A stretch of DNA of 64,000 nucleotides from Viscum album (taxonomy: Eukaryota; Streptophyta; Magnoliopsida; Santalales; Viscaceae), in contig OY728121.1 of the NCBI GenBank assembly GCA_963277665.1, positions 956,758,097 through 956,822,096 on the forward strand. The letters run 5' to 3'. The notes under the pieces are model-generated. The model saw only the letters and a list, made by a program, of their open reading frames with translations. It ran no database searches and was not told where the DNA came from. A program made the position numbers and the translations under genes. Each line of letters opens with the position of its first letter. Position 1 is the first letter of the stretch. Below, piece by piece: positions 38,651-51,800 of the stretch.

Positions 38651-41600
38651 GAATAATGGTGATAGAGTCACCTTTCTTCAATTACTAAAATGTTTTCCCA
38701 ATGAAAATTTTCATCCCCTTACTCTTCTATAATTTAGTCAGGATCAGAAGATAAATGGGTACTTTCTATATAAGAAGATAATGTGGGGGAATTTATTTCT
38801 TATATGAAGGATGAGGAAAAGTATCTAAAATTTTATTTCATTGGTAATGTTGCATCACTATTAAGGGAATTTGGGTCATCCTTTAATAAATTGTAACTAT
38901 CGTTGAAGGAATAAGTGGTTCCGACATCATAGAGTTTGGTATATGGTATGAGAACATCTTCAACATCTACTAGTAGTCTATAGGTTGACTATGATCCTGA
39001 TGATAATGTATGGATCTCCTTAGTCATTTGAGCTCAACAAAAAGTATTTTTTATAGGGATATATTCACTTTTTTTTTGTTTCCCATTAAAAAAACCTTGA
39101 TCCCCATATGACATGGTCTCCTCATATGAAACAACTATCATTATATAAAAAGAGGCAAGAGAATAATTTTTGTGGTTCCCTAGTGCTATTTTCATTCCAT
39201 AAATTGGTTTATGGGAATTACATAATCCTAAATAAGTTTGATCGAAGGCCTTTTTTGGTAATTCTCTAACCATTGAGTGTAGTGAATCAGATATAACTTC
39301 CCATAATCAATATTTTTCTTTATATTTTATAGAAAACTTCTTCATCATACTAAGATTCATAATATTTAAAGGGAGTATCATCGACACAGAGTACTCTAAC
39401 ATTTCCATTTATAAGGTAATTCAAGCCCCAATGTTATGATGTTGACACAACTATATAATCATGAAACTAATGAATTCCAACTTGGAAATTAAAAACTATG
39501 TCTTGTTGAACTATCATGAACTCAAAGTTGGATAATAGATCTCGATATTGGGCATTGAGTTTCATGCAATAAAGGGGATTTGTTTTAATTTTTTAATTCC
39601 CTTGGATGGTCAACATTAAGGAATATAATTCATTATTCCCATAATACATGTGTTGGAGTGTTAAAACATTGACGATATTGATCCTAGTTTCGCTATCAAC
39701 TATGGACCAATGAATATTTACATTTTCATAATTTCTTGATATTTATTGGGGTCATGTGTGTCTCTCGATGGTGACCTCCCAATCCCATTGTGTGAATGAG
39801 ATTATCATGTGACAATACACCAAAGAAGTCACTATATGGTACACCTCAACTACAGTAACTTTAGCCTCAATCTTCTAGGGGATTATAAGGGCCACAAAAA
39901 GAACTTATGTATATTATTTTTTGAGATTTGAAGTGTATATATGATAAATTTTTTGAAATGGATAACTACCAATATCTTTATGATACTGTACTTATGCACC
40001 AGATTCCAATGCTTCTCAATATAGGATTGTTCCATCGATTGAGTATTGATGGATTAAGTGTTTTATGAAGACATATCTACTGTATGGATATAACATTAAG
40101 TCATTTTTTTTAATTTTTGTTAATCCAATATGGCCTTCCAACCCATATGGGATGGCCATATAATAGTGCACCAATCAATACATAATAAAATATGGTTGTT
40201 TTTAGTGAACCCTAGAATATTCTTGTGTTTCTTGATTATTGTTTTGTTCTCACTAAAAGTATTTACCTAGATTTTGAAGAGTTTGAATGGATTTGATGGT
40301 CCGAGATGTTGATATCTTCCTTGAAAATGACTTTCGAGGATCCCTTAGATTTTGTGGAGATTTTATCTATATACTTTTTTATGTTTAGAAAACATAGATT
40401 CATAGGTATATTCTTTATAAAATAATGAAAATTCTATTCTAAATACATCAACATAGATAATAATTGGTTCAAATTAGAAAACGGGTTTTACTTGATGCGG
40501 TGATTCTTGTGGTCCAAAAAATGGTGGAAGAAATTACATGAGTGTCTGTACTAGTAAGGGATTTGGTTGAATATTCTCCTTTTATAACTTATTCAACTAT
40601 ATTTAACTATTCCTACCTCTCAAGGATGGGTTTGAATGTTTTATTTTGAAAGGTTTAGTTGGAATTAGGTCCTTAATCAGTTAATTGAGTTTTACACTAA
40701 GTATAATGTGTTCACAACTGGTTATATTTTCCATAATCTAGTTGTTGAAATTTTATTGACTTTTAGATGGAAATTCATTCCATATGTCTTCCTCCTTTTT
40801 TTGTGTAGAAGACACATTATCCACTTTGGTTAAGGGCTTACCAAACATCACTTGTCTAGAATCAACCATTTTTTAGAGAATATACTTAATGAAAAAGTAC
40901 TCTTGAATGTCATGCTTCAAAATCTAGTGGAAAGGGAAGTTATTAAGATTATCATCAAGTAAAATACAATTGGTATATTTGATCTTAGGTTGCTTGAAGA
41001 GATTAATTTCCATGTATGCAATGAAATATCGAGGAACCTTCTCTTTTAGTAACAAGTAGGTTAACTTCTATTAGTCCTTATATTATGGGTAGACTTCTTC
41101 CTTCCATGTTCTAGATAGTGGTGGATTTTCATCTATTGTCGCTTACATGGTGGTTCTAGTTTAAAATTATCCTGGTTGGGTACATTGAATGTTTTTTTCA
41201 CTAGTTAATTCATGAAAACTACAATTTCCACTTTCCCAAATTTGTTTCCTTGAGAATAAGGTGTGGGTTGAGATTTTTATTTTCTTTCTCTAAATAGAAT
41301 TATGCAGATGTTGTTTTGTGGCTATAAACTATTTCAATCCACCTGAAAACTTTATTTGAATCAATATTTTCTTCCCTTCTTTCTATACATTCTCAATGGA
41401 GATCTTTGATAGATTCACATTCGACAGTTACAAGTTATGTGTGTATGTAAAAATTTTCCATCTAGTTTTGAAGGTGGATATCCTTTTATTTTCATTTTTA
41501 TTGAAATTTTATAGGTTTATGATGATTATATTTCTCATCATATAGATAAAAAATTATATCAACTAATAAATAAGTTTTAACTAGCCTTTTATAGATAAAG

Positions 41601-42999
41601 TTTCTTTGGTGTTTTACTAGAAGAATGATGGACCTTCCAGAGTTTTCACTAAGAATCTATGTTTTTCTATGTGCTGATGATCATGTGTTTCCATCATAGA
41701 GCCACATCAAGACGTGGAATATGAGAGGTGTTTCTCTATGTATTTTTTGATATTTAATGTTGGGATTTTGAAGTTTTTAATGTTAGGAAGACGAGCATTT
41801 TATCCACTCATTAAAGATATGGTTTTATCTCTAGATGCACAAGGGTATACCACCATCACATGGATTTCATTTGAGTGGTGAGAGACTTTAAGGAGATGAT
41901 ATGTTCTATCGGTACTATTGTCTAAGGTAAGCCTAGAAAATCGATATCAATAAAATCATGACGTGTTCACCGTACGTAAGTTGGCTATTGAATTTATTTT
42001 ATAACTATACATGGGTGATTTTACCAGAAGGAGTGAAGATGATTTCATAGTTGAGGAAAATTTTGGTCATCTTCAATCATTGGGTTTAATTAAATTGGTT
42101 TCTTGGACCCTGAGCTGACAAGGAGGTTAGACACTTCTTTCCCGGGCATAGTGACTATTTTTTAGTGAATTGGTGGAGAAGAATCCTCTTCATTATGAAG
42201 ATTATTTTTTTATTTATGTGAAGAAAATGGGCCTTATTACTTGGGATACTAAATTACATTTTTCTATTAAAATATTCACATCAATTTCACTATTATTGAT
42301 TGCTAGAGACATGAGACATAAAATATCCTAACATGGGTGAAACCCATTTTTTTTTGTTTTTTCAATGAATCATGTTCGGTTAAATATTATTGTGTGTGTG
42401 TGACATGTAAAAAAATGTCCTCATGTGGGAGAACACTGTTTTTTAATAGATTCATATTGGGTTTTCCATTTTTTCTTATTTGAGAAAAAAACTAAGAAAT
42501 TGTCTTACATGGGGACAAGTTGGTTTTTTATAAAATCATTGACATAAGGTTCACCATTTTTTTCCATCCTTCTCAAGGTTTCTAGTGGTTTCATTTTAGG
42601 TTATTCAGGATACTTTTGTTTTTATTATTCCTTATTGTTTTGAGTGGGATCAAACCCTCCTTCTAAAGGGAAGATGTTATTATGACTTCACCAATTATGC
42701 CTTGGAGTCAAAATTTGGTCTAGAGGATGAGAGTTCATGATCATAATCATATTTTTATAGGATAATTGATTCATACTATTGGAATTTATTATATAATGAA
42801 GATGTAGAGTTGAATATTTTCCATATCCCAGTGTGAGACTAGTTTTTACATTATGAATGATTAACTATTATTATTCATCAACATAAACATATGTATGTAT
42901 TATCTATTATCCAACTTTTCTTAGTACTTAGTGATTATTAATTTATGAGTAATATAGTTTTAATCCATATATTTGTGTACTAACGAATTTATCACCATC
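38651..42999. other. AT-rich decayed DNA, probable gag/protease part of the Tat/Ogre-type fossil
   Basis: Lies upstream, on the minus strand, of the pol fossil. The longest minus-strand open stretch (39034-39273, 79 residues, opening MVRELPKKAFDQ) has no motif I can name. No protease DTG/DNG box or zinc knuckle could be read with confidence. Position alone suggests gag-protease. No host gene is visible. Confidence 0.3.
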
Positions 43000-45479
43000 C
43001 AGAAAGTGAGTTGGAATTTATAGTGTGGGTATCCTAATAATGAGAAGGTATACCTATATATCCTTATAAAAGGAATCAAAACCCATGTATTTTAGTGGCA
43101 CATAATATGAAACATATTACCTTTTAATGTCATGTGATTAGGGATTATCCCATGCAGTTTAAGGTGATACAGAGTGCAATTCATAATTGAAAGATTCTAA
43201 TGATACTTGTTTTCGTACTTATACTTGATCAGAACTTTCTGATTTACCATGAATGAAATATTAAACCCTGATGATAGGTTTATCTCTCAAGGAATATAGA
43301 CTTTTTACTTATGGGGTTGATTATTATAGAAGAAGTGTAAATCAATTTATAGAAGATGGTTTTGTTAGAAATAAATATTAATGAATAAAATCGAGGTTTA
43401 CCCAAAGGTATTATGGCCCCCAGATGAGGCCACAGTTTTATTAAGAATTTTTCCTTACAAGTTTTGTTATGAGGAAATAATATCATTGTGAATGGGATGT
43501 ATAGGATCATGAGGAATATATCATGAAGAATAAGGATATATAAGATCACATATGGAATATTACCACATGAAAATGGACATGGATTGTTGATGAAATTAGG
43601 TTGAAACGTCGAGAGGCATCCTGTGTACTCTGATTGATAGGAATCAATGATCACATAGTTTGAGTAACACGGTTCAGGTCATTAGATAGGACCATGCCAT
43701 GAATTTTATCATCATGAAGAAAGGATGCCACCGTGTTGTTTTATGTCACGAGAGTAGTAAATTGGCTATCTAATTTAAGGTAATTTTGTGTGGATTTATG
43801 AGTTATAGATGTCATGAAAGAAAGGATCGAAGAAGGTTTATACATATGGAGACTCCCTTTCGAGTTCCTATCTCATTGATTAGAGAATAAATGAATCATT
43901 AAGTTAGAAAAACAGAACAATTCATAGAAGTAAACCTAGATATGTGTTCTTTTATTCCACCCACTCGTGGATAGTAAAGGATATCCAGAATGATGGGGAA
44001 TATGGCCTACGATGGTGATTCATTAGTGCTTATGCATTGGAAACCTTGGTACTAATTAGGAACGAGGAGAACATGAGTGGAGATTAGAAATAGGTTTATG
44101 CTTACATTATGTGAGTGTTCTAAGATATTTGATTACTATGGGGATGAAATTAAAAATGGGAACCATCTAGGGTCATATACATAAAAAGGAATCATATGGC
44201 CCATCATTTACAATCGGGACCTGAGATGATCTTGTTGATACCAGAGAGGCCACTCAAGTGTCCTCCTATTATGGATCCTCATTATTAGTGTAATCCATTA
44301 TTGGGACCCCCTTATGAATTATACCTACATGATAGGACAATTCCTAACCCCCATTTTTAAAAATCAAATCCATGATCGATGGAGTGAACACTGATGTGCG
44401 TGCTCTAATCATATATATCATGTTGTTTTTTAGGTGTATTTAATAACTAGATTCCTATGTTGGAGTATATGGTGAATGGATACCTTGGTATAGAGAAAAA
44501 TATATTCTTGCTTCCATAGAGTGAGAGTTAGAAAATTATTTATCCCAGGTTGTGGGTGTTGAATCAGCTTCACCTTATTTAAGAGTTTTAGGGAATCTTC
44601 ACCCTAGTTAAGTCTTAGCGAATGATAATCACCCTACTGGGGGATTAGGGTATGTTTTTTCTTTGTTATGTGCCTTGGGTGAAGGTCACCCTAATGAAGT
44701 GGCTTGGTAGATGGGACACAAATGTGAAGTGTCTTGGGAGATTGGTCTTCTTAGTGATGTTCCTAAGGTGATGTGTCTCATAAGTTAAATGACTTGGTTA
44801 ATGGTTCTCTTCTGTGGGATACATGGGAATCACTTTTCCCTATTGATCAAGGATTCTTATGGATACCCTTATGTGAACTATGTTTTTATGGTAAATTAAA
44901 TAGGTCCTTCAAAATAGTATATGAATATTTTTGGAAAAGCGGTATTTTTTTGAATTTTTTCCCCTTTGGATGAGAAAATAAAAACTTAAGTTTATTCCCA
45001 AAGGTTTTGAGTTATAAAAGAACATTAAGGGTGATCTTGATTCCTGGGAGAAGCAAATTTTATTATCTCTATCTCTTCCAAATGTGGTTAACCTCATGCT
45101 CATGTTATATTCCAGGAAGAATATTTATAGACCAATATTGAGTTATGGGTGCATGAAGTCAACACACCAAGGTGTTGTTTGAAAATGTCTTGAGTGCCCG
45201 ATCTTGTGTGTTAAAGTCCTATGTGATGGTAGCCAAGGTGATACAGCTTGGGTGCATGTCAAGGACCCTAGGTGAAGTGATATTGACACATCCACTATGA
45301 CTTGGGTGAAATATTTGGGCTTCCCATTGGGAATTTTGTTTTTCTCAACCTTAACCTCTTATTCCATAATGGGAGTGAGAAAACATCTAGACACACACAC
45401 AAATATTAAAATTTATTAAAATATAAAATATTTTTTAGTAATATTTTTTATAATATTTATTTAGGTAGAGGGTATTACA
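43000..45479 (-). mobile_element. Possible LTR ending in TATTACA at 45479
   Basis: The minus strand reads TGTAATACCCTCTACC starting at 45479, a common form of plant gypsy LTR start. The stretch shares diffuse ~35-bp repeats (43080-43180, 43650-43800) with 35140-36430. These would sit on opposite sides of the Tat/Ogre-type pol fossil, as expected of its two LTRs. The other boundary is not visible. Open frames here (43280-43654, 44773-44973) have no recognisable product. Confidence 0.28.
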
Positions 45480-46105
45480 AACCACAAACACTCACAGCCA
45501 AGGAACCTATGTGGACTAATCTTCATCCCCCAATAAGTATTGACAAGCACCCAATAAGACTATTATAATTTATTTTATGGCCTCAAGGCCCCATCATGAT
45601 GTATTTTCTAGAACTCCTTGATTTCCAATGAAGAACTACCCTCTTATTTTCTAAATTCCCATGAAGTGACGTAAAATGGTCCATCTTTTTGTATAGTATT
45701 CCTTATTACAGTTTTTGACATACTACACTGCCAGACTTCTAAAGTATCTACTATAGTACTCAACTTACATAGTGATGCAATACATGTTACAATCACATGC
45801 TATTGTAGTGATTTAATATTGCTATAGTACCCAACATAAATTATTAGGTATTGAAACCCTACCATCATTGATGTGGACTAGAATCCCATACCACTTAGGT
45901 ATGGTATTGACCACTATTTTTGATTATTTAAAGTTGACTTAAGGATTATAAGTGGAGCCATAAAAGTAATTTAAATTATATTTAAATAAAATTTAAAATT
46001 ATTTAGTGGTCATTGAGATGAATTTTATGTATTTAATAATTCATGAAAATTTGTTATATTGTGAATGAAATATGAATCATACCACAATATTTATATTATA
46101 TAATG
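45480..46105. other. AT-rich spacer, no gene recognised
   Basis: Between the possible LTR end at 45479 and the first readable RT segment on the plus strand. It may contain the eroded protease-RT junction of the plus-strand element. I see no motif that proves it. Confidence 0.3.
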
Positions 46106-46765
46106 ATATATATGCCTACATTTAGTGTTTCACATGGGGTTTCTTATATATTTTTTATTTATAAAAATGTTGGTCCATAAATATTCTGTATTGATTATAG
46201 ATATATCAATAAAATCATGATTAAGAATAAATATCATTTATTAGAAATTTCAACTTTATTTGTCTACCTCCATTATCCTCACCATTTTTCTAATATTATT
46301 CTTACATATGTATATCTTCAATTGAAATATATGTGGAAATATATACTGAAGTCTTCATTTTGAATAACATATGGGCTGTCAATGTTTATGGTAATGCCCT
46401 TTGTCCTGAGAAATGATCCTGTAGTATTCTTAATGATTATATAGAAATATTTGAGGTAGTTTTTATACATAATACTATACATTATTATAAAATATGGTAA
46501 TACTATTAAATTATATAGGGTATTTTTTTGAAAAACTTAAGAAAAGTTTATATTTCAAATTTCATATGAATATGTTATGGTTACAAAAGTGTAATTTTTA
46601 TAGTGTATTTTCATCGGTGAAGGGATTTTTATTTATCTATCAAGGATTATTGTGATTGATGAATGGTCCAAAACAATTATGATGATAATGATTCAGTGTT
46701 TCCAGGGATTATCTAGGTATTTTTGATGTTTTTTTAATTTTTTTCTATATTATTAATATGCATAA
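46106..46765 (+). pseudogene. Reverse transcriptase fossil, plus-strand Tekay-like element
   Basis: The plus frame shows, in family order, a block corresponding to SPWGAPVLF (near 46120), then YGLSMFMVMPFVLRNDPVVF (about 46365-46425, family YG-YEFLVMPFGLTNAP-VF). After about 180 bp comes FIGEGIFIYLSRIIVIDEW (near 46605-46665, family ISxEGIxVDPxKxxAVxxW) and then CFQGLSRYF (family FLGLAGYYRRF). The FxDD active-site box is replaced by hydrophobic residues. Extreme AT drift and stops show long decay. The gag and protease part upstream is not visible. Confidence 0.65.
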
Positions 46766-46867
46766 TAAAGATAAAATTAAATAAAATAAAATATGATTTG
46801 ATAAAGGAGAATGAAAAAATATTTCAATAAATTAAGATGATATAATTAGTTGACCTATTCTAAAAAC

Positions 46868-47120
46868 AATATATAAAGTATATGGTTTTTACATCTGTAA
46901 TAATGATTCAATGGTGGGACATGGTTTTTTATTTATGAGGAATGATAAAGTTATTTTATATTCATTGTTAGATTTAAATATTCATGAGAAAAATTATCGT
47001 AATGATGACTTAGAATTGGATGTGGTTATGTATTATTTAATTACTTGGTGTCATTATCTCTATATAAAGTAATGTGATATATTTATTAAATAAACAATTA
47101 AAAAATATATATTCACATAG
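46868..47120 (+). pseudogene. RNase H fossil, plus-strand Tekay-like element
   Basis: The plus frame reads NNDSMVGHGFLFM, then NIHEKNYRNDDLELDVVMYY, CHYLYIK and KKYIFT. These follow YSDAS-GLGCVLM, PHEKNYPTHDLELAAVV, WRHYLYG and LKYIFTQ. The first acidic residue is Asn. At least three stops occur. The collinearity with RT before it and integrase after it makes the call firm despite low identity. Confidence 0.75.
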
Positions 47121-47409
47121 AGTGTATTGATGATAAAGTAAATGAGGTGGTTAAAACTAAAAAACTGTTATGGTTACACATCTATTATCATCTTTCAATG
47201 GTAAAAAATGTATCTCATTTATAAAGTATATTATATCATGGAGATTATATTAAAGGATAATTAAACATGATCAATTGATAAATAATCTCATAATTTTTCA
47301 ATGGGAATGATAAAGGAAGGAATGCTGTCATATATTTGTCGTTTGGTATGTAAAGTATTTTTATGAGGGAAGATCATTGAAAAAATATAATTATTCTTGG
47401 TTTCAAAAT

Positions 47410-48370
47410 AATATTAAAGCATTTAATGATGGAATGCATTCTAATTTCAACTTTTATGATTATAGAATCTTTATTTTTGGAAGGATTATATGTGTTCCAT
47501 AAATTTTATTGTTTAATAAAGAGATTCTAGATGAAGATTATAACTAAAACCTCTCTATAAATACAAAGAACAAGAATATTTTTAGGGAACTTTGAGAGAT
47601 GTTTTTGTGAGACAAAATGTTGTGTGTGATATATGATTATATATCAAGGATCCTAGTGTTAAAAAACTAAAATATGAGTGTAATTTACCTAGTGAAATTA
47701 TCCAACAATTTCATTTTATAGAATGAATTTTTAATAGTATTGAAATATATTACATTAAAATAATTTCATGGACTTAAAAGATTAATTATTATATATGAAC
47801 TATAATAGATTTTCGACTTATCTAATTTTTTTGGTATTTGAGAGGAATTTTTCTTTGACAAGCTTACTAATTTATATATAGGGAAAAAATAATTTTTCAT
47901 GGTGTACCTCTCACTATTATCCCTAATCATGATCCATATTTCATTTCATAATTTTGGAGTAATCTATAATTTTAATTAAATAAAAATATATAATTAAATA
48001 CTTAATATAACCCTTAGAATAATTGAATATATAAAATGACATATCAAAATATTAGATAGTTTTTGGGGATTTCTTAAATGATTTTCTTGTAAATAATGAA
48101 TAATACCTATATCTCTGGGAGTTATCAAACGATATTTGTTTTCATATATGTATATATATATATATGATATTATATAAGTTAATATATATAATTTCATGTT
48201 TTAATCCATTTTTTTGAGATGATGAATTTGAGATTAATTTATTGTGTCTGAATTTTATTCCCGAGAAAACATGAAAGGTGAAATAAAATCAACATCATAT
48301 TAAAGAAACCTAGAGAATAAATAAGATATATATTGATAAAGGGGGATTATATTTAGTGTTAAATGTCAAT
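47410..48370 (+). pseudogene. Integrase fossil, plus-strand Tekay-like element
   Basis: Readable pieces are GRIICVP followed by KEILDEDYN and SINTKNKNIFREL (about 47490-47600; family RICVP, EIL-EAH, SIHPG-TKMY-DL). Then comes HGVPLTIIPNHDPYFISYFW (about 47901-47960; family HGVP-SIISDRDPRFTS-FW). The SDRD motif has become PNHD, losing the catalytic Asp. From about 47965 to 48300 the sequence is so AT-shifted, including a TA microsatellite at 48147-48168, that the GQSE block cannot be read. Confidence 0.7.
48147..48168. repeat. TA-rich microsatellite
   Basis: Simple run of alternating T and A (tatgtatatatatatatata type) inside the decayed integrase. Confidence 0.7.
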
Positions 48371-48785
48371 AATTTGGTATTCTTAAAGTTACCTATTTGG
48401 AAAAGTATCATGATAATCATAATTAAAAGAAATACGAGTTCAAGAAATATTATTCCCTTATATATATTGAAGAGAATTAGAGTTTTATCATATCAATATG
48501 CTTGTACATGAACCGTTTTTCTTGTTCATTATGATTTTCATGTTTCTCTAATTAAGGATTATAAAATAGACCTATCACATATACACATTAGTAATGTTGT
48601 TATACTAAATCATAATGAATAATATGGGAAAATCATGATTAAAATTCTTGAGTAGAGGGACCACATGTTGTATAATAGAATATCACAATTTGTAGAGGAA
48701 CTTTTGAAGGTCTATATGTTTGAAAAAATTACTAGGGAAACAGAGGAGGAAATGAATAATAATTACCCAAATTTTTTTATTTATT
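48370..48785 (+). pseudogene. Integrase C-terminus and chromodomain fossil, plus strand
   Basis: The plus frame reads VFLKLPIW, RNTSSRNIIPLYILKRIRVL and YDFHVSLIKDYKIDLSHI, then an eroded linker, and ends KITRETEEEMNNNYPNFF (near 48730-48782). These match the family blocks LSPRYIGPFEILERIG, VFHVSMLRKY-DPSH and EEATWE-EEEMR-KYP-LF of Tekay-type chromoviruses. Two stops are present. It ends about 40 bp before a PPT, as expected. Confidence 0.78.
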
Positions 48786-48820
48786 TATTCAATTTTATAA
48801 TTTATAGGGTGAAATTGTTT

Positions 48821-48832
48821 AAGGGGGTATAA
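48821..48832 (+). other. Polypurine tract of the plus-strand element
   Basis: AAGGGGGTATAA lies directly before TGTAAGAACTG, the LTR start, and downstream of the chromodomain fossil in the same orientation. Confidence 0.7.
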
Positions 48833-51800
48833 TGTAAGAACTGTGAATTTGTATATCAATTTTTTCCTATAGTATAAATTTCAGGATTAAATAAATTTAT
48901 TTTATAAATCATAAAAATTGAATTATAATAATATGTAAATAAATATGAAAACATAACTATTATTTGATTAACATATTAAAAAGTCATGGTCTCTTAGAGT
49001 TTATGGATCCCTCATGTGGTGAATTGAAAAAGCATGAGTTGTGAATACCTTAATTGGGTCTTGATCAATATAGTATTGATCTTTATAATTTGGTTTGGAG
49101 CACTCTCAATGAAACTGTTCTATCTAATGTGGTGGCAATTGAATAACTCCTATATTTGAGATTTTACTATGAATTATTTCATGAGATATTTATTCATGAG
49201 TTTGAGATATGTTTTTTTATTTTATTTATTATAAACATGATCATGGATTGAAAGAATAATATTGGTTATAAATAAATTGAATATGAATAAAGAAATTATA
49301 AGTGATTTTATACCAAATATTGGTGTTCATCTTAACACATTGTCGATATAGTTATAAAAAAATAATTACGAAGAGTTCATGAAAAATAATAATTTTAATG
49401 ATCATAGAATAATTTAGTCCTCATAGGTGGCCAAAAGTAGTCAAAAAAGGATTTTTTAGACTTATATTTCATGGTTTCTAGTTAAAATACCCATGTTTTT
49501 ATTGATCATGGTTTCTAGAGGTTATGTATCGAGTTTTTATTCTACAATGAGATGTTACATAGTTATGGTTTTTTAAGAAACTTCATAGAGGACATAAAAT
49601 ATATGTTTTGGTTAGTATCATTTGTGGAGTTTACAATTGGGTGATTTGATCAAAGAAGACATGTCATCGTAAACATAAACCATGTTATGATATTGGTAAA
49701 ATATATGTTTTTTAAATAAAAATGGGATTTGATATTTGGGGAAGATGAATATTTTCGAGCTAGAGTTTTTGAATATGGAGTTGACCTGATGAACCATGAC
49801 ATGGTGAAAAACAAAATATCTTGGGTTTTTGTAACTTTCTATGAATGTAGTGGTTTACTTTTAGATGTATGAATAATATTTTAAACAACATTACAATCCT
49901 TTTTTTCTATATTTAAAGTGAATGTTTTCTCGATCTAAGGAGAAGAACTACAAAAAACACTTGATCCATTATTTGAGGCACTTGAGTAAGAATTCATAGG
50001 ATCAATAAAAATTATAAATGAATCTTTTATCTTTCTTATAATGATTTTATAACCATATTATTTACCTATATCCTCTATTTTATTTTGAAAATAAATTAAT
50101 GATGTATGAAGCAACACTGGAATTGATTATCACCATAGACATAAATAATTGATAAAAAATGTGAGTGAACCTTGTAAAATATCATGTGCCAAATTTAATT
50201 ATTTCTTTCTCACTATATCTAATCAAAATAATTTCTCAGTTTTTTATAAATCATATAATTTAACATCATGCGAGTAATTGTCATTATTTAACCCCTGATT
50301 CAAGTTCCCTCTGAGAAGTCATGTATCTTTTACTTGAGCCTTTCAATTGGCATTAGGAAAAGCTACCACTATTGATATTTTTTTATTTTATCAGAGTTAT
50401 TGATACCAATGGATTTGTATCATTAAAAATACTGGAAAGATACCTCCCTCATTATATTGGATCTTTAGAAGTGATTCTAGGAATTCTTTAGGATCAATGT
50501 TGTTTAATATTGGAGATATATTTATATTGATAATTTATATAGAGAGTGTAAATTTCAATGACAAAGTGGTATACCATTATTTGATTTAAAGTGATATTAT
50601 TTATTCAATTATTGGATGGTTCCGTATATTTTATCTATTGTCTTATAAATTCATGATTTTAACTATAATGGTGAGACCCATCCTAATGATAGTACAACCA
50701 TTACTTTTTAGGATAACAATAATTATGACTCCAAAGTGAGAGCTCTTGATGAATTAATATCATCTCTATTCGAGGAGAAATTTAAAATTGTTATGGGTTC
50801 TAAAATATCAAATTTAATATGGTGAAAAATTATGAATTTATTAATGGTGAAACGAAATTTAATGAATTATGAACTTCAACATGTCATGTATAATTTGAGT
50901 ATATTTTAATAGTGGATGATGAATAAGTGGTTGAGTCTTTATTTAGGTAAAAAACTAATAGTATGATCAGAAGTTACAAACAAGTTATTTAATACTATTC
51001 CATTGTAATTAAATTTCATAGAATATTATCAGATAAGTCTAGTATAAAAAATTATACTCTAGTGTATCAATGTCTATATATTTTTAATGTCAATAAACAT
51101 AGGAACATATTTATATCTTATGATATGAGATGGGAAAAAACATTAAATATGAATAGAAAATATAATAAGGAAATTAATTTTAAATCCTCACATGATTAAA
51201 GATTAATGAATTAAAATTTTCTCAAATAGATTAGTCTGAATATGAATATGATTACATAAACTTCAATAGGTTTATACCACTTCCTTCTAAATTCATGGAA
51301 AGATAGAAATATTTTTATAAATAAAAAATTACTTTTATGAGTTTTAATTATGAAAAAATAAAACACAATTCATTTAGTTTCATAGAAAAAAATGAAGAAT
51401 AGAAAGAAGCCAATCAATCCAAAATATCACGATTAATAAATAATATGGAAAATTGTTGAAATGGAGAAATTTTTTATGTTGATATAAAAATAAAATTCAT
51501 AAAAGAAAAAAACTTTTATATGAAAATATAATTATTTTTCATGTTGTTAGTTTTGTGATAAAAAATTAAAATATGTGACATTAATAAAGATTTAATGGAA
51601 CAATTAATAAATGAACCCTCTAGAAAATAAGATAAAAGTAGTCAAGAGGATATGTAATAAGAAGTAAAACCGTAGAAGTTCTAACTATGGATAGAATTCA
51701 CGGTTTGATAAAAATAAAATGTGTATATTAAAAGAGAGAAATTATCATTAAATAAGGAGAATTATTCTTTTATAAATCCTGTGACCCAACAAATGTCAAA

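Noticed and set aside
43280..43654. 124-codon minus-strand open frame, possible gene
   Set aside because: No motif, composition like the surrounding AT-rich DNA, and location in a probable decayed LTR. Chance openness is the simpler explanation.
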